Source: Bacteroidales bacterium
GTDB taxonomy: Bacteria > Bacteroidota > Bacteroidia > Bacteroidales > Muribaculaceae
Assembly: GCA_004552485.1 (NCBI GenBank)
Contig: SFOH01000013.1
Span: 1-35,567 of the forward strand
DNA: 35,567 bases
Reading direction: 5' to 3'
Position 1 is the stretch's first letter. Each line of letters begins with the position of its first letter. The position numbers and the translations under genes are program-made. The notes below the pieces were generated by a model. That model made no database searches. It was not told the DNA's origin and saw only the letters and a list, made by a program, of their open reading frames with translations. Below are positions 24,183 through 32,573 of the stretch, piece after piece.

Positions 24183-24396
24183 TCGGACAGCAATATTTAA
24201 TATATAATCGAGCGTGCAGAATAATGATTTTGTCTGATTTTCTACGTAAAAAAACCGACAAAATCTGACGGAATCAAAAAAAAATATTCCAAAAACGTCT
24301 TCGGAAGAACATGGATTCTAATGCACAACTTTTTGATTGTCTTGCTATTGTATCAGAGGTGAGGTCAATTAGTCGGCGTTAAAGATGCTGGAATTA
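24183..24396. other. AT-rich spacer, no convincing gene
   Basis: AT-rich DNA unlike its surroundings. A 9-bp inverted repeat, GATTTTGTC (24226-24234) with GACAAAATC (24257-24265), is present. A 23-codon frame (24311-24382, starting MDSNAQLFDCLAIVSEV) exists but matches nothing I recognise and is probably chance or a remnant. Confidence 0.4.
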
Positions 24397-25254
24397 TCAA
24401 CGTGGGGAGGGTGAAGGGTCGGGTGCGCCGGAGGGGTCGATGGTGAGCCAGCGGGAGGTGAGTTTTACTTTGGCTTTGCCGTTTTTGAAGGAGTAGGCGT
24501 TGTCGTAGATGGCGGGGATGACCAGGTCGCCGGTCTTGTCGATAAAGCCGTATTTGCTATTGAGCAAGACTCTGCCACGGCCGTCGCTGAAATCCCAGAC
24601 GCCATCATATTTTGCGGGTATGACCAAAGCGCCGGTCTTGTCGATATAGCCCCATTTACCGTTGATTTGGACGGGAGTCAGGCTTTCGCTGAAAGAACCG
24701 ACATTATCGTATTTTGCGGGTATGACCAAAGCGTCGGTCTTGTCGATAAAGCCCCATTTGCCATTGATTTCCACCGACGCCAGGCCTTCGCAGTAAAACC
24801 CGACACTGGTATATTTTGCTGGGATGATGAGGGCGCCGGTCTTGTCGATAAAGCCCCATTTGCCGTCGATTTTCACCGGCGCCCGGCCTTCGCTAAAGTA
24901 CCATACGCTGTCATATATGGCGGGTATGACCAGAGTGCCTTTCTTGTCGATAAAACCCCATTTGCCATTGATACTCACATAGGCGAGGCCATTGTTAAAG
25001 GGCGAAGCGATATCGTACCGGGCGGGGATGACCACCCGGCCGTTGTGCTTATAGCCATATTTCCGGGTGCTTGTGTCCTGAAACCATTCGTACTCGTGGG
25101 AGATGTCGAAGTCGTCGTGTATAGAATCCGTAAGTGCGCTGTTAACGCCCTGATACGAGTTCACGTCCATGGTTGCCGGCTCAGAGTTATTTTGAGCCAT
25201 AATGCCCGACGCGGTCAGCGCGGATATGATCAGTGTCAGAAAGATTTTTTTCAT
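24397..25254 (-). CDS. Exported WG-repeat protein
   Basis: A 285-residue exported protein. The start is the ATG at 25254, giving the signal KKIFLTLIISALTASGIMAQ; the open frame extends 27 bp upstream without benefit. After a linker with YEWFQDTSTRKYGYKHNG come six tandem WG repeats of about 33 residues with the pattern NGKWGFIDKTGALVIPAKYD. The last unit degenerates (SRWLTIDPSG) and the tail is PDPSPSPR. WG repeats form beta-propeller-like or solenoid folds of unclear ligand; none of the units has catalytic features. It lies 64 bp downstream of a paralogue with the same repeat design and the same YxWFxD linker, so they are a tandem duplication and probably one operon. Confidence 0.85.
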   Translation of the reverse strand: MKKIFLTLIISALTASGIMAQNNSEPATMDVNSYQGVNSALTDSIHDDFDISHEYEWFQDTSTRKYGYKHNGRVVIPARYDIASPFNNGLAYVSINGKWGFIDKKGTLVIPAIYDSVWYFSEGRAPVKIDGKWGFIDKTGALIIPAKYTSVGFYCEGLASVEINGKWGFIDKTDALVIPAKYDNVGSFSESLTPVQINGKWGYIDKTGALVIPAKYDGVWDFSDGRGRVLLNSKYGFIDKTGDLVIPAIYDNAYSFKNGKAKVKLTSRWLTIDPSGAPDPSPSPR

Positions 25255-25318
25255 AAGAATGGGGTGGGGTAAATATTTCAAACTATGTTTTATTCGACGA
25301 AATGCGCTTTATGGGTGG

Positions 25319-27070
25319 CTATTGCACCTCGTTGCCGTTTCGGTCAATATAGAACCTACGACCGTTGAGCAATACCCTGGCTTTCCCGCTATGGAAAGAC
25401 TCGGCATCGTCATATTTAGCAGGTATTACCAGCTTACCCGCCTTGTCAATAAATCCGAGTTTGCCATTGATTTGCACGAGCGCCAAGCCTTCGCAGAAAG
25501 AGGCATATCCATCATATTTGGCAGGTATTACCAATGTGCCTGACTTGTCGATATAACCTCGTTTGTTATTAATTCCCACAGCAGCAAGGCCTTCGCGGAA
25601 ATTTTGAGCATAATCATATTTAGCTGGGATTGCCAGATTACCTGTCTTGTCAATAAAACCATATTGGCCATCGATTCTCACTATGGCCATACCATCGAAA
25701 AACGATTCGACCTCATCATATATGGCGGGAATTACCATGACACCCGTATTATCAACATAGCCCCATTTGCCATTTGTTTTTACCCGCACCAGGCCTTCTT
25801 GGAAAAAGTCGGCATCATCATAAATCGCGGTGATGACGATGGTGCCCGTCTTGTCGATAAACCCCCATTTGCCATTGATCTTAACCGCGGCCAGGCCTCC
25901 GCTAAACGTCCAGGCATTATCATATTTGGCAGGAATGACAATATTACCATTATGTTTGTAGCCATATTTTCCGGATACGGGATCCTTAAACCACTTGTAC
26001 TTTTTGGTGAGGGCGATGTCGGCGGGGGTGGGGCCGGTGTAGACGGGGAGGGCCGTGAGGGAGCCGGTGAGGGTGGCGGGGGCGGATTCGGTGACGGTGG
26101 CGGTGACGGTGGCGGGGGAGTAGCCGGGCGCGGAGATGGTGACGGAGTGAGTGCCGATGAGTAGGCTGTCGAGGAGGAGAGGGGTGACGCCGGCGGCGCG
26201 GCCGTCGACGGAGACGGCGGCGTCAAGGGGCTTGTAGTCGATGCTCAGCATACCGGTGATGGGGGTGAGGGCGGGGATGGTGACGGTCCGCGACTCATTG
26301 TCGGAGAGGGTGATGGTCTGGAGGAAGGGGCTGTGGGCGTTTAGTCGTCCTTCGATGACATATGTGTCGGAGAACATCTCGCCGCTCCAACTGTCGGTGC
26401 CTTTGCGTTCGTCGTTGACGTAAATCTCTGTGCCGGGGGTTGTAGCGGCGATGGACAGATGCGGTTTGATGGACTGCAGTGTGACTGTGCGCGTCACTTT
26501 TTGGCCGGCGATTGTCACGGTCTCTTCGTAGGGCGCATAGCCGGTAGCCGTCACGCGGAAAGTGTGGGTGCCGGCATCCAGCAGCTTGCTTCCTCCGCCG
26601 TTCTCCAGGGGAAGCTCTTCGCCATCCAGGATTACGCGCGCGGAAACGGGCGTCACTTTCAGCGCCAGGAAGTTCAGCTTCTTGCGCTGCGGCGTAGCAC
26701 CGTTCTGCGGTGCCTGCAGAGTGAGCACATACGTGACGCCGCCTTTTAGCGGTTCGGCAAAGTAGTACATAAAGGGCAGGAACGAGCGCGAGAGAATCTG
26801 CACCTGCTTGGTCCCGTCGGTGAGGTATATCCAGTATTCGCCGGGGTTTTCCACGGGTTCGCCGATGAGGTTGCCCTTGAAGGCGACATCGTCGGCGATG
26901 ACGCGCACTTTTACGACAGCACATTTCTCGCCGTGGAGGTCGAGGCGCGAGTGCTGTTGGGCGGTGACGTCCATGGGCACCGGCTCAAAGCTGTCGACCT
27001 CAGCCTTCTGAGCCATGGCGCTTAACGTGGTCAGAGCAACGATTATCAGTGTCAGATAAAGTCTTTTCAT
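25319..27070 (-). CDS. Exported PEGA and WG-repeat protein
   Basis: A 583-residue exported protein with signal MKRLYLTLIIVALTTLSAMAQ. Residues about 30-130 match a Bacteroidetes N-terminal module (HGEKCAVVKVRV, EYWIYLTDGTKQVQIL) often found before PEGA domains. About 130-330 contain PEGA-type beta domains (LSIDYKPLDAAVSVDGRAAG, GTHSVTISAPGYSP). From about 365 to the end there are seven WG repeats (INGKWGFIDKTGTIVITAIYD and similar) introduced by KWFKDPVSGKYGYKHNG. The repeats and linker match those of the next gene downstream. A periplasmic or surface scaffold binding proteins or glycans is a guess. The -7 box is at 27094-27101. Confidence 0.85.
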   Translation of the reverse strand: MKRLYLTLIIVALTTLSAMAQKAEVDSFEPVPMDVTAQQHSRLDLHGEKCAVVKVRVIADDVAFKGNLIGEPVENPGEYWIYLTDGTKQVQILSRSFLPFMYYFAEPLKGGVTYVLTLQAPQNGATPQRKKLNFLALKVTPVSARVILDGEELPLENGGGSKLLDAGTHTFRVTATGYAPYEETVTIAGQKVTRTVTLQSIKPHLSIAATTPGTEIYVNDERKGTDSWSGEMFSDTYVIEGRLNAHSPFLQTITLSDNESRTVTIPALTPITGMLSIDYKPLDAAVSVDGRAAGVTPLLLDSLLIGTHSVTISAPGYSPATVTATVTESAPATLTGSLTALPVYTGPTPADIALTKKYKWFKDPVSGKYGYKHNGNIVIPAKYDNAWTFSGGLAAVKINGKWGFIDKTGTIVITAIYDDADFFQEGLVRVKTNGKWGYVDNTGVMVIPAIYDEVESFFDGMAIVRIDGQYGFIDKTGNLAIPAKYDYAQNFREGLAAVGINNKRGYIDKSGTLVIPAKYDGYASFCEGLALVQINGKLGFIDKAGKLVIPAKYDDAESFHSGKARVLLNGRRFYIDRNGNEVQ

Positions 27071-27093
27071 GAGGAAGCGTGTGGATTATGCTG

Positions 27094-27101
27094 CAAAGAT
27101 A
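27094..27101 (-). promoter_or_regulatory. -7 box of the WG/PEGA operon
   Basis: On the minus strand 27101-27094 reads TATCTTTG, an exact TAnnTTTG match 23 nt before the ATG at 27070. No TTTG is seen at the -33 distance. Confidence 0.55.
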
Positions 27102-27148
27102 GCATTTGTTTGGGTGATGAGCAAGGGTGGGGAGGGAGAATATGCAGG

Positions 27149-27224
27149 CGCCCCCGCAGGGGGCTCGGGGGGAGCCGGATGCGGGGGCGGTATGGAGGGG
27201 GAATTAAGCGGGTGGAATCCGCTT
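27149..27224 (-). terminator. Terminator region after the endonuclease gene
   Basis: Two hairpins follow the nuclease stop codon on the minus strand. The first pairs AAGCGG with CCGCTT (27206-27224). The second has perfect 10-bp arms CGCCCCCGCA (27149-27158) and TGCGGGGGCG (27180-27189) with a further inner stem. They separate the nuclease from the WG operon; U tracts are poor. Confidence 0.5.
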
Positions 27225-27255
27225 GGGGGATTCAGAATGTGAACAGGGAGTGGGA

Positions 27256-30200
27256 TTAGGGGATGAGGCGGCGGGTGATGTGGCCGGGAGCGGAGATGAG
27301 GTAGAGCTGGCCGGCGGGAACGGCGACGGTGGCGTCAGTGGCGACGGTGGCGCTGTGGTAGACGGTGCCGTCAATGCCGACGATGGTGACGGGCGTGGGC
27401 TCGGCTACGCTTACGGTGATTTCGCCGGTGGCAGCGGTGTAGACTTTCCAGGTGTTGCTGTCGGAGGCGAGGCTCTCGGCGCCGCTGCTGTCGCGGGTGG
27501 CCATGATGTTGTCGATGTGCACGCGGCCTCCGTTGCCGGCGGCTTTGGTGATGCGGATGCGGCCGTTGGAGACGTTGTTGAGCGTGGCTTTCACCATGGT
27601 GTACTCAGCGGGGGTGGTGGCGATGGTGTTGATGGTGACGGTGTGGACGGGCTGCCATGTGGCGCCCTGGTCGGCGGAGTACTCGAGGGTGAGGGTGGCG
27701 TCAGCTTCGGAGGCTTTGTTCCACTTGGTGGCGTAGAAGGTGATGGTGCTGTTGGGGAGGATGCGGTCTTCCTGCATCTCCACGTTGACGTCTTTGGTGG
27801 AGTCGCCGAGGCGCAGCGAGTATGTGCCGTCGTAGAACACTTGGTTGTCGGGCTGGGTCTGGAGGAGTGCCTGGGTGAGGGTCCATGTCGAACCGTTGCC
27901 GTTGTAAGTCTTTGTGGCATAGGCGTTCATGCCGGTGGCATCGGCTTCGAAGTCTTCCATGAAGTAGACGGTGTTGCCGGTGGAGGTGACTTCGCCCTGG
28001 AGGGTGACGGCGTCGTCGGTGAAGTCGCCGGTGACGGCGCGCAGCGATGAGAGGTATTCGCCGTCAACTTCGGTGGCGCCGAGGCGAACGTAGACCTGGC
28101 CGGCTTCGGCGGCAACGACTGCCTGGCGTGCCCAGTTGACGTTGTCGGCGGAGACTTCGAAGGGAGCCTGTACGGAGAATGTGATGTCGCCGGTGACGTT
28201 CTCGGTGAGAACGTCGATGCCGATTGACTCGGAGGGTTTGCCGGGCGTGGTGATCATGTGGGTGTCGTCGTCGATGATGTCATATTCGAAGACGGGTTTG
28301 AGGCGGTCGGTCGTTACGGCGATGATGTTGCTCTGAGTGGTGGCATTGGAGAGCGAGTACTCATAGCTGTGCTCAGGGCTGAGGCCGGTGACCTCGTAGG
28401 TGAGGGCCTCGGCGTCGACGTTGCGGGGATAGCCGGGGAGGCTGACGCCGTCGTCGGTGACGTCAAGGCGGTAGTATCCGCCGGGGAGTTCGTCGCCGAC
28501 GTTCACCCAGCGAGCGGTAAACTCCTGAGCCTCAATGTTTTCGGCTTCGGCAGCGGGGAGGCCGTCCAGGGCTTTGCCCTCGAGGGTGACGGTGTTGGTG
28601 ACGGAGCCGGTGGTGAGTGTCAGCGTGCCTGAGTAGTTGCTCTGGTTGGGCACCATGAAGGTGATCTTGAGCAGAGCGCCGGCCGAGTCTTCTTCATTAG
28701 CGGCGGCAGCGGCGCGCGAGGGGGCCTTGGCGGCGGCTGAGCCGTTGGCGTTTACGGCATCGGCGTCGAGCCATTCGGCGGAGGCGTTGAAGCCGTTGCC
28801 CTGGACTGAGACGGAGACATTGTCCTTGACGGAGGCGCCTTTCACGGCCACGATTTTCTCATTGGTGGCGCCGGTTGCTACGGTTCCGAAGTTGAGGGTG
28901 GCGCCGTTGGCAGGCTGAGAGATGACTGTCGACTTGGGAGCGGAGGCCGACCAGGGTGTGGTCTTCTTTGAGCCCCAGATGTAGTCGGCGAGGTCGGGAT
29001 AGTCGATGAAGGGGTTGCGGTTCTTCTGGATGCCATATACGGCCTCCTGACGGGTGGTCTCCTTGGTGGAGACGGGGTCGAGGGCGTTCCAGTTCAGGAG
29101 CATATCCTGGGCCCATGTTGCGAAGGCGGGGTAGGTCGTCTTGTTGAGCATGTCGGAGGTCCAGCCGGCAACCTTGGTGTTGTAGGCGGTGACCATGTAG
29201 AAGTAGCTGCGTGCGAAGTCGCCCTTGTAGTCGTCATCGGGCTCCCAGACCGTGCCGGTGTAGCCCGAGAGGGTGCTCTTGCCGAGTTTGCCCTTGGCGG
29301 AGACGGAGTTCTTGGAGGCGACGTATGTGCCGTTCTTGCACTCGCCGAAGGGGGCGTTGCCGCGCTGGTTGTTCACGAAGCCGTCGGTGGGATAGATGTG
29401 GAAGAGGTCGGTGTACATGGGCGTGGCGTCCTTGAACCAGCTCTTGGGGAAGGAGTGCTCGCGGTTGTAGCATACGCCGATTGATGTGTAGTTGCCGCAC
29501 TGGTCGGTCTTGTAGGTGAACTCTTTGGTGGAGTACATGTCCCAAATCTTCCCGTTCGACTTTGTGTCGGTCTTCTGATAGGACGTCCAGAGCTTGGCGT
29601 AGGAAACAGAGGTGTGCGAGGCAACGATTTTGCAAAGGGCTGAGAGCAGCTCCTTGCCGCATTTGCCCTCGGCGGCGCTGTAATATCCGGAGGGGATGTT
29701 GTTGTTGGTGGCGCCGGTCTGCGAAGTGCCGGTGCTGCCGCCGCCGGAGGGTGTCGTCGGGTCGTCGCTCTCGGGCTGGGCCGTCGAGCCGGCGCCGCTG
29801 ACGGTTGCTTTCAGCGCGATTTTGCGCGTCGAGGAGCCGTTGGTGAGCGTGAGAGTGCCTTTGAAAGTGCCGGCCGAGGCGCTGTTGAAGATGAGCTGGA
29901 GCTGAGCGCCGGTCGAGGAGTTGACCTTTGAGGCGCTGAGAGATGTCGTGCCGGTGCGGAATCCGGTGCCGGTGACTGCAACGGTGATAGCCTCGGTGAG
30001 GCCGGTGCCGATGACGGGCACGTATGTGGTCTTGTTCTTGCCGGCGGTGACGGTTCCGAAGTCGACGGTAGAGCCGGCGGCAGGACTGGTGATGCCGGCG
30101 GTGACGGGCGTTGAGCCGCCGCCGGAGACGGTGGCCTTGAGGTTAACCTTGATGGTTGTCGAGCCGTTTTTGAGGGTCAGTGTGCCGGTGTAAGTATCGG

Positions 30201-31278
30201 CGGACGCACCCTTGAAGTTGAGCTGGAGGGTAGCGCCGGTGGTCGAGTTGACCTTTGAGGCGGAGAGTGATGTGGTGTTGGCTGCGAAACCGGTGCCGCT
30301 GACGGCCACGGAGACGGCGGAAGTGAGGCCGGAGCCCTTCACAGCAACCTGCATGGTCTTGGTGGTGCTGGCCGAGACGGTGCCGAAGTCGACGGTAGAG
30401 CCGTTTGCGGGACTTGTGATGCCGCCGGTCGAGGGCGTAGATCCGGAGACGGTGGCCTTGAGGTTAACCTTGATGGTTGTCGAGCCGGTCTTGAGGGTCA
30501 GCGTGCCGGAGTAGCTGCCGCCGGACGCGCTCTTGAAGTTGAGCTGGACGGTGGCGCCGGCCGTTGAGTTGACCTTTGAGGCGGAGAGGGAGGTGGTGTT
30601 GGCGGTGAATCCCGTTCCGCTGACGGCGACGGAGACAGCCTCGGTGAGGCCGGTGCCCTTCACCACTACCGACATGGTCTTGGTGGTGTTGGCGTCGACC
30701 GTGCCGAAGTCGACCGTGGAGTTATTGGCCGGCGAAGAAATGGATGCCGATGTCGAGCTGCCGCCTGAGTAGTCGGAGACGGAGACATCGTCGATGAGGG
30801 CGCGCTTGCCGGCTGTCTGCAGGAATTTGATGCGCACGTTGCCGGAGGCGTTGACATTGACGGAGTATTTCGTGTAGGTCATCGAGGAGATGGTGACCTT
30901 TCCGGCCGTCGTCCAAGTCGAGCCGCTGTTGGTCGAATACTGGACGGCGACAGTGGCCTCGGCCTCGGAGGCGCTCCACTTGCGGCCATAGAAAGTGACC
31001 GTGCCGGCGCCGCCGCTCTTGTTGGCGTTCATGTTGGCGTAGGATGCGGCGGTGTTGCCCAGGCGCAGCGAGTTGTTGCCGCTGTTGCTGTTGGTTTTGT
31101 CGGCGAATACGCCGGCATCGGAGAGAGTCCATACGCAGGCGTCGCCCTGCACGGATGTTGTATTGTAGGAGCCGGTTGTCTTGGTCTCGAAGCCCTCGGT
31201 GAGGGTGGCCGCGACGGCGGTGGCCGACCAGGCTGTCAGAGCGAGGGCGGTCGCCATTAAACGGAATATCTTCTTCAC
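27256..31278 (-). CDS. Giant secreted endonuclease I protein with repeat domains
   Basis: A 1340-residue exported nuclease. The start is a GTG at 31278, giving signal KKIFRLMATALALTAWSATAVAA; the upstream in-frame ATG (31347) lies before a non-signal stretch, and an ATG at 31257 is another option. Domains in order: a jelly-roll-like domain (about 25-190, GRKWSASEAEATVAVQYS); three near-identical roughly 107-residue repeats (about 190-515, SPANGSTVDFGTV, TTSLSASKVNS); the endonuclease I domain (about 540-785) with catalytic His608 in NREHSFPKSWF, FHIYPTDGFVNNQRG and RNPFIDYPDLADY; a fourth diverged repeat; further beta domains; a second jelly-roll-like domain; and a C-terminal sorting-like tail. 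It probably cleaves DNA or RNA outside the cell, for nutrient or biofilm use, which is inference. Sorting by a type IX-like system is uncertain. Confidence 0.85.
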   Translation of the reverse strand: MKKIFRLMATALALTAWSATAVAATLTEGFETKTTGSYNTTSVQGDACVWTLSDAGVFADKTNSNSGNNSLRLGNTAASYANMNANKSGGAGTVTFYGRKWSASEAEATVAVQYSTNSGSTWTTAGKVTISSMTYTKYSVNVNASGNVRIKFLQTAGKRALIDDVSVSDYSGGSSTSASISSPANNSTVDFGTVDANTTKTMSVVVKGTGLTEAVSVAVSGTGFTANTTSLSASKVNSTAGATVQLNFKSASGGSYSGTLTLKTGSTTIKVNLKATVSGSTPSTGGITSPANGSTVDFGTVSASTTKTMQVAVKGSGLTSAVSVAVSGTGFAANTTSLSASKVNSTTGATLQLNFKGASADTYTGTLTLKNGSTTIKVNLKATVSGGGSTPVTAGITSPAAGSTVDFGTVTAGKNKTTYVPVIGTGLTEAITVAVTGTGFRTGTTSLSASKVNSSTGAQLQLIFNSASAGTFKGTLTLTNGSSTRKIALKATVSGAGSTAQPESDDPTTPSGGGSTGTSQTGATNNNIPSGYYSAAEGKCGKELLSALCKIVASHTSVSYAKLWTSYQKTDTKSNGKIWDMYSTKEFTYKTDQCGNYTSIGVCYNREHSFPKSWFKDATPMYTDLFHIYPTDGFVNNQRGNAPFGECKNGTYVASKNSVSAKGKLGKSTLSGYTGTVWEPDDDYKGDFARSYFYMVTAYNTKVAGWTSDMLNKTTYPAFATWAQDMLLNWNALDPVSTKETTRQEAVYGIQKNRNPFIDYPDLADYIWGSKKTTPWSASAPKSTVISQPANGATLNFGTVATGATNEKIVAVKGASVKDNVSVSVQGNGFNASAEWLDADAVNANGSAAAKAPSRAAAAANEEDSAGALLKITFMVPNQSNYSGTLTLTTGSVTNTVTLEGKALDGLPAAEAENIEAQEFTARWVNVGDELPGGYYRLDVTDDGVSLPGYPRNVDAEALTYEVTGLSPEHSYEYSLSNATTQSNIIAVTTDRLKPVFEYDIIDDDTHMITTPGKPSESIGIDVLTENVTGDITFSVQAPFEVSADNVNWARQAVVAAEAGQVYVRLGATEVDGEYLSSLRAVTGDFTDDAVTLQGEVTSTGNTVYFMEDFEADATGMNAYATKTYNGNGSTWTLTQALLQTQPDNQVFYDGTYSLRLGDSTKDVNVEMQEDRILPNSTITFYATKWNKASEADATLTLEYSADQGATWQPVHTVTINTIATTPAEYTMVKATLNNVSNGRIRITKAAGNGGRVHIDNIMATRDSSGAESLASDSNTWKVYTAATGEITVSVAEPTPVTIVGIDGTVYHSATVATDATVAVPAGQLYLISAPGHITRRLIP
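29790..30735 (-). repeat. Three tandem in-gene repeats of about 320 bp
   Basis: Within the endonuclease gene, the repeat starts are about 315-330 bp apart (anchor words near 30072, 30402 and 30717). Long identical stretches occur between copies, for example GCCTTGAGGTTAACCTTGAT at about 30133 and 30456. They encode the SPANGSTVDFGTV domains and could change copy number by recombination. Confidence 0.75.
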
Positions 31279-31396
31279 GGTTTTGATTTTTATGCTATAC
31301 TGTAATGGTTTGTTATCTTGGGAATTAATCGCAGCCGGCCCCCTCATGGCGCGGAGTGGCGGGAAGTGATGTCGGGTAATTCGGCTGTCTGGCGGG

Positions 31397-31404
31397 CAAA
31401 TTTA
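31397..31404 (-). promoter_or_regulatory. -7 box of the endonuclease gene
   Basis: On the minus strand 31404-31397 reads TAAATTTG, matching TAnnTTTG. The leader to the GTG at 31278 would be about 110 nt. No clear -33 box is seen. The 31279-31708 gap otherwise holds only this and the divergent cdaA promoter in AT-rich DNA. Confidence 0.45.
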
Positions 31405-31549
31405 AAAGCTTGTTTGGTAAATAAAAAGCAGGAAGATTTTTGCTGACAAAGCAAAAGGATTAGAGAATATTTGTCAGGGTAGCCGCAAAATTAATAAATT
31501 TCAAGGAAATAGACAATATTTTTACAGAAATTTTTTCTTGGGCCGGCGC

Positions 31550-31580
31550 TTGCAAGTGTGGATTTTTATGCGTAAATTTG
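31550..31580 (+). promoter_or_regulatory. Promoter of cdaA
   Basis: TAAATTTG (31573-31580) matches the -7 box, and a TTG at 31550-31552 gives a partial -33 box with a 20-bp spacer. The leader to the ATG at 31709 is about 120 nt. Confidence 0.6.
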
Positions 31581-31708
31581 CACATTACTCTATAAAAGCG
31601 GGCTGAGGCGGCCTTCCGAGCCGCTGAGTGCCGGCCTTTCTACGCGCCGAGCCCGACGGCCTCATGCCCCCAATCAAACCACTCTCCCGGGCCACATAAA
31701 ACATTATC

Positions 31709-32488
31709 ATGTTCGAGTTCACCATCAAGGACGCAATAGACATTCTGGTAGTCGCCGTGCTGCTCTACTATGTCTTCCGCCTCATGAAAGAGAGCGGCAC
31801 GCTGTCCATTTTCTACGGCGCGATGGTGTTCATCGTCATCTGGCTGATAGCCAGCGAGATATTCAAGCTGCGCCTCATCGGCTCGATCCTCGACAAGTTC
31901 ATGAGCATCGGCCTGCTCATCCTCGTCATCCTCTTCCAGGATCAGATCAAGCGGTTCCTGACGGAGATGGGCTCGCGGCGACGGTTCGGCCTCCTGCGCA
32001 AAATGCTGCGCCACAAGGACGAGGAGGCCTTCGACGTGCGCCGCATCGTGATGCCCATCGTATATGCCTGTATGTCAATGTCTAAGAGCAAGACCGGCGC
32101 GCTCATCGTGGTGCAGGGCACCATCCCCCTCGACCAGTACGCCCGCTCCGGCGACATCATCAACGCCGAGGTGAACACCCGCCTCATCGAGAACATCTTC
32201 TTCAAGAACTCGCCCCTCCACGACGGCGCCATGATCATCAGCGGCAACCGCATCGTCGCCGCCGGCTGCATCCTCCCCGTCAGCCACGACACCAGCATCC
32301 CGCGCTCGCTGGGCCTGCGCCACCGCTCGGCCCTGGGCATAGCGCAGGCCACGGACGCCATGGCGGTCGTCGTCTCCGAGGAAACCGGCAAAATCTCCGT
32401 GGCCTACCGCGGCAAACTCGACTCGCGCCTGAGCTCCACAGACCTCGAGCAGCGTCTCACCGAAATGCTCATTCAAAACATGGACTAA
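31709..32488 (+). CDS. cdaA: Diadenylate cyclase CdaA (membrane DisA_N type)
   Basis: Makes the second messenger c-di-AMP from two ATP. The 259-residue protein has three N-terminal membrane segments (about 8-28, 33-50 and 60-78), then the cytoplasmic DAC (DisA_N) domain. The signature motifs are intact: DGA at 172-174 (SPLHDGAMII) and RHR at 204-206 (GLRHRSALGIAQ). Length and layout match CdaA/DacA of Bacteroidetes. No CdaR partner gene is next to it. It has its own promoter. The usual neighbour folP is separated from it by the WG/nuclease block. Confidence 0.94.
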   Translation: MFEFTIKDAIDILVVAVLLYYVFRLMKESGTLSIFYGAMVFIVIWLIASEIFKLRLIGSILDKFMSIGLLILVILFQDQIKRFLTEMGSRRRFGLLRKMLRHKDEEAFDVRRIVMPIVYACMSMSKSKTGALIVVQGTIPLDQYARSGDIINAEVNTRLIENIFFKNSPLHDGAMIISGNRIVAAGCILPVSHDTSIPRSLGLRHRSALGIAQATDAMAVVVSEETGKISVAYRGKLDSRLSSTDLEQRLTEMLIQNMD

Positions 32489-32573
32489 CCCCGCGCCGCC
32501 GCTGATTCACAATACTTTACACAAAGCAGCATAACCAAATCACAACAAATCAATCAATACTCAAAGAACTTCA

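Noticed and set aside
24311..24382. A 23-codon plus-strand frame
   Set aside because: Too short, no recognisable family and no promoter; kept only as a note in the spacer description.
24397..31278. Reading the WG/nuclease block as an anti-phage defence system
   Set aside because: The WG proteins and the nuclease all carry signal peptides, so they act outside the cytoplasm. No defence-type sensor, helicase or toxin gene is nearby.
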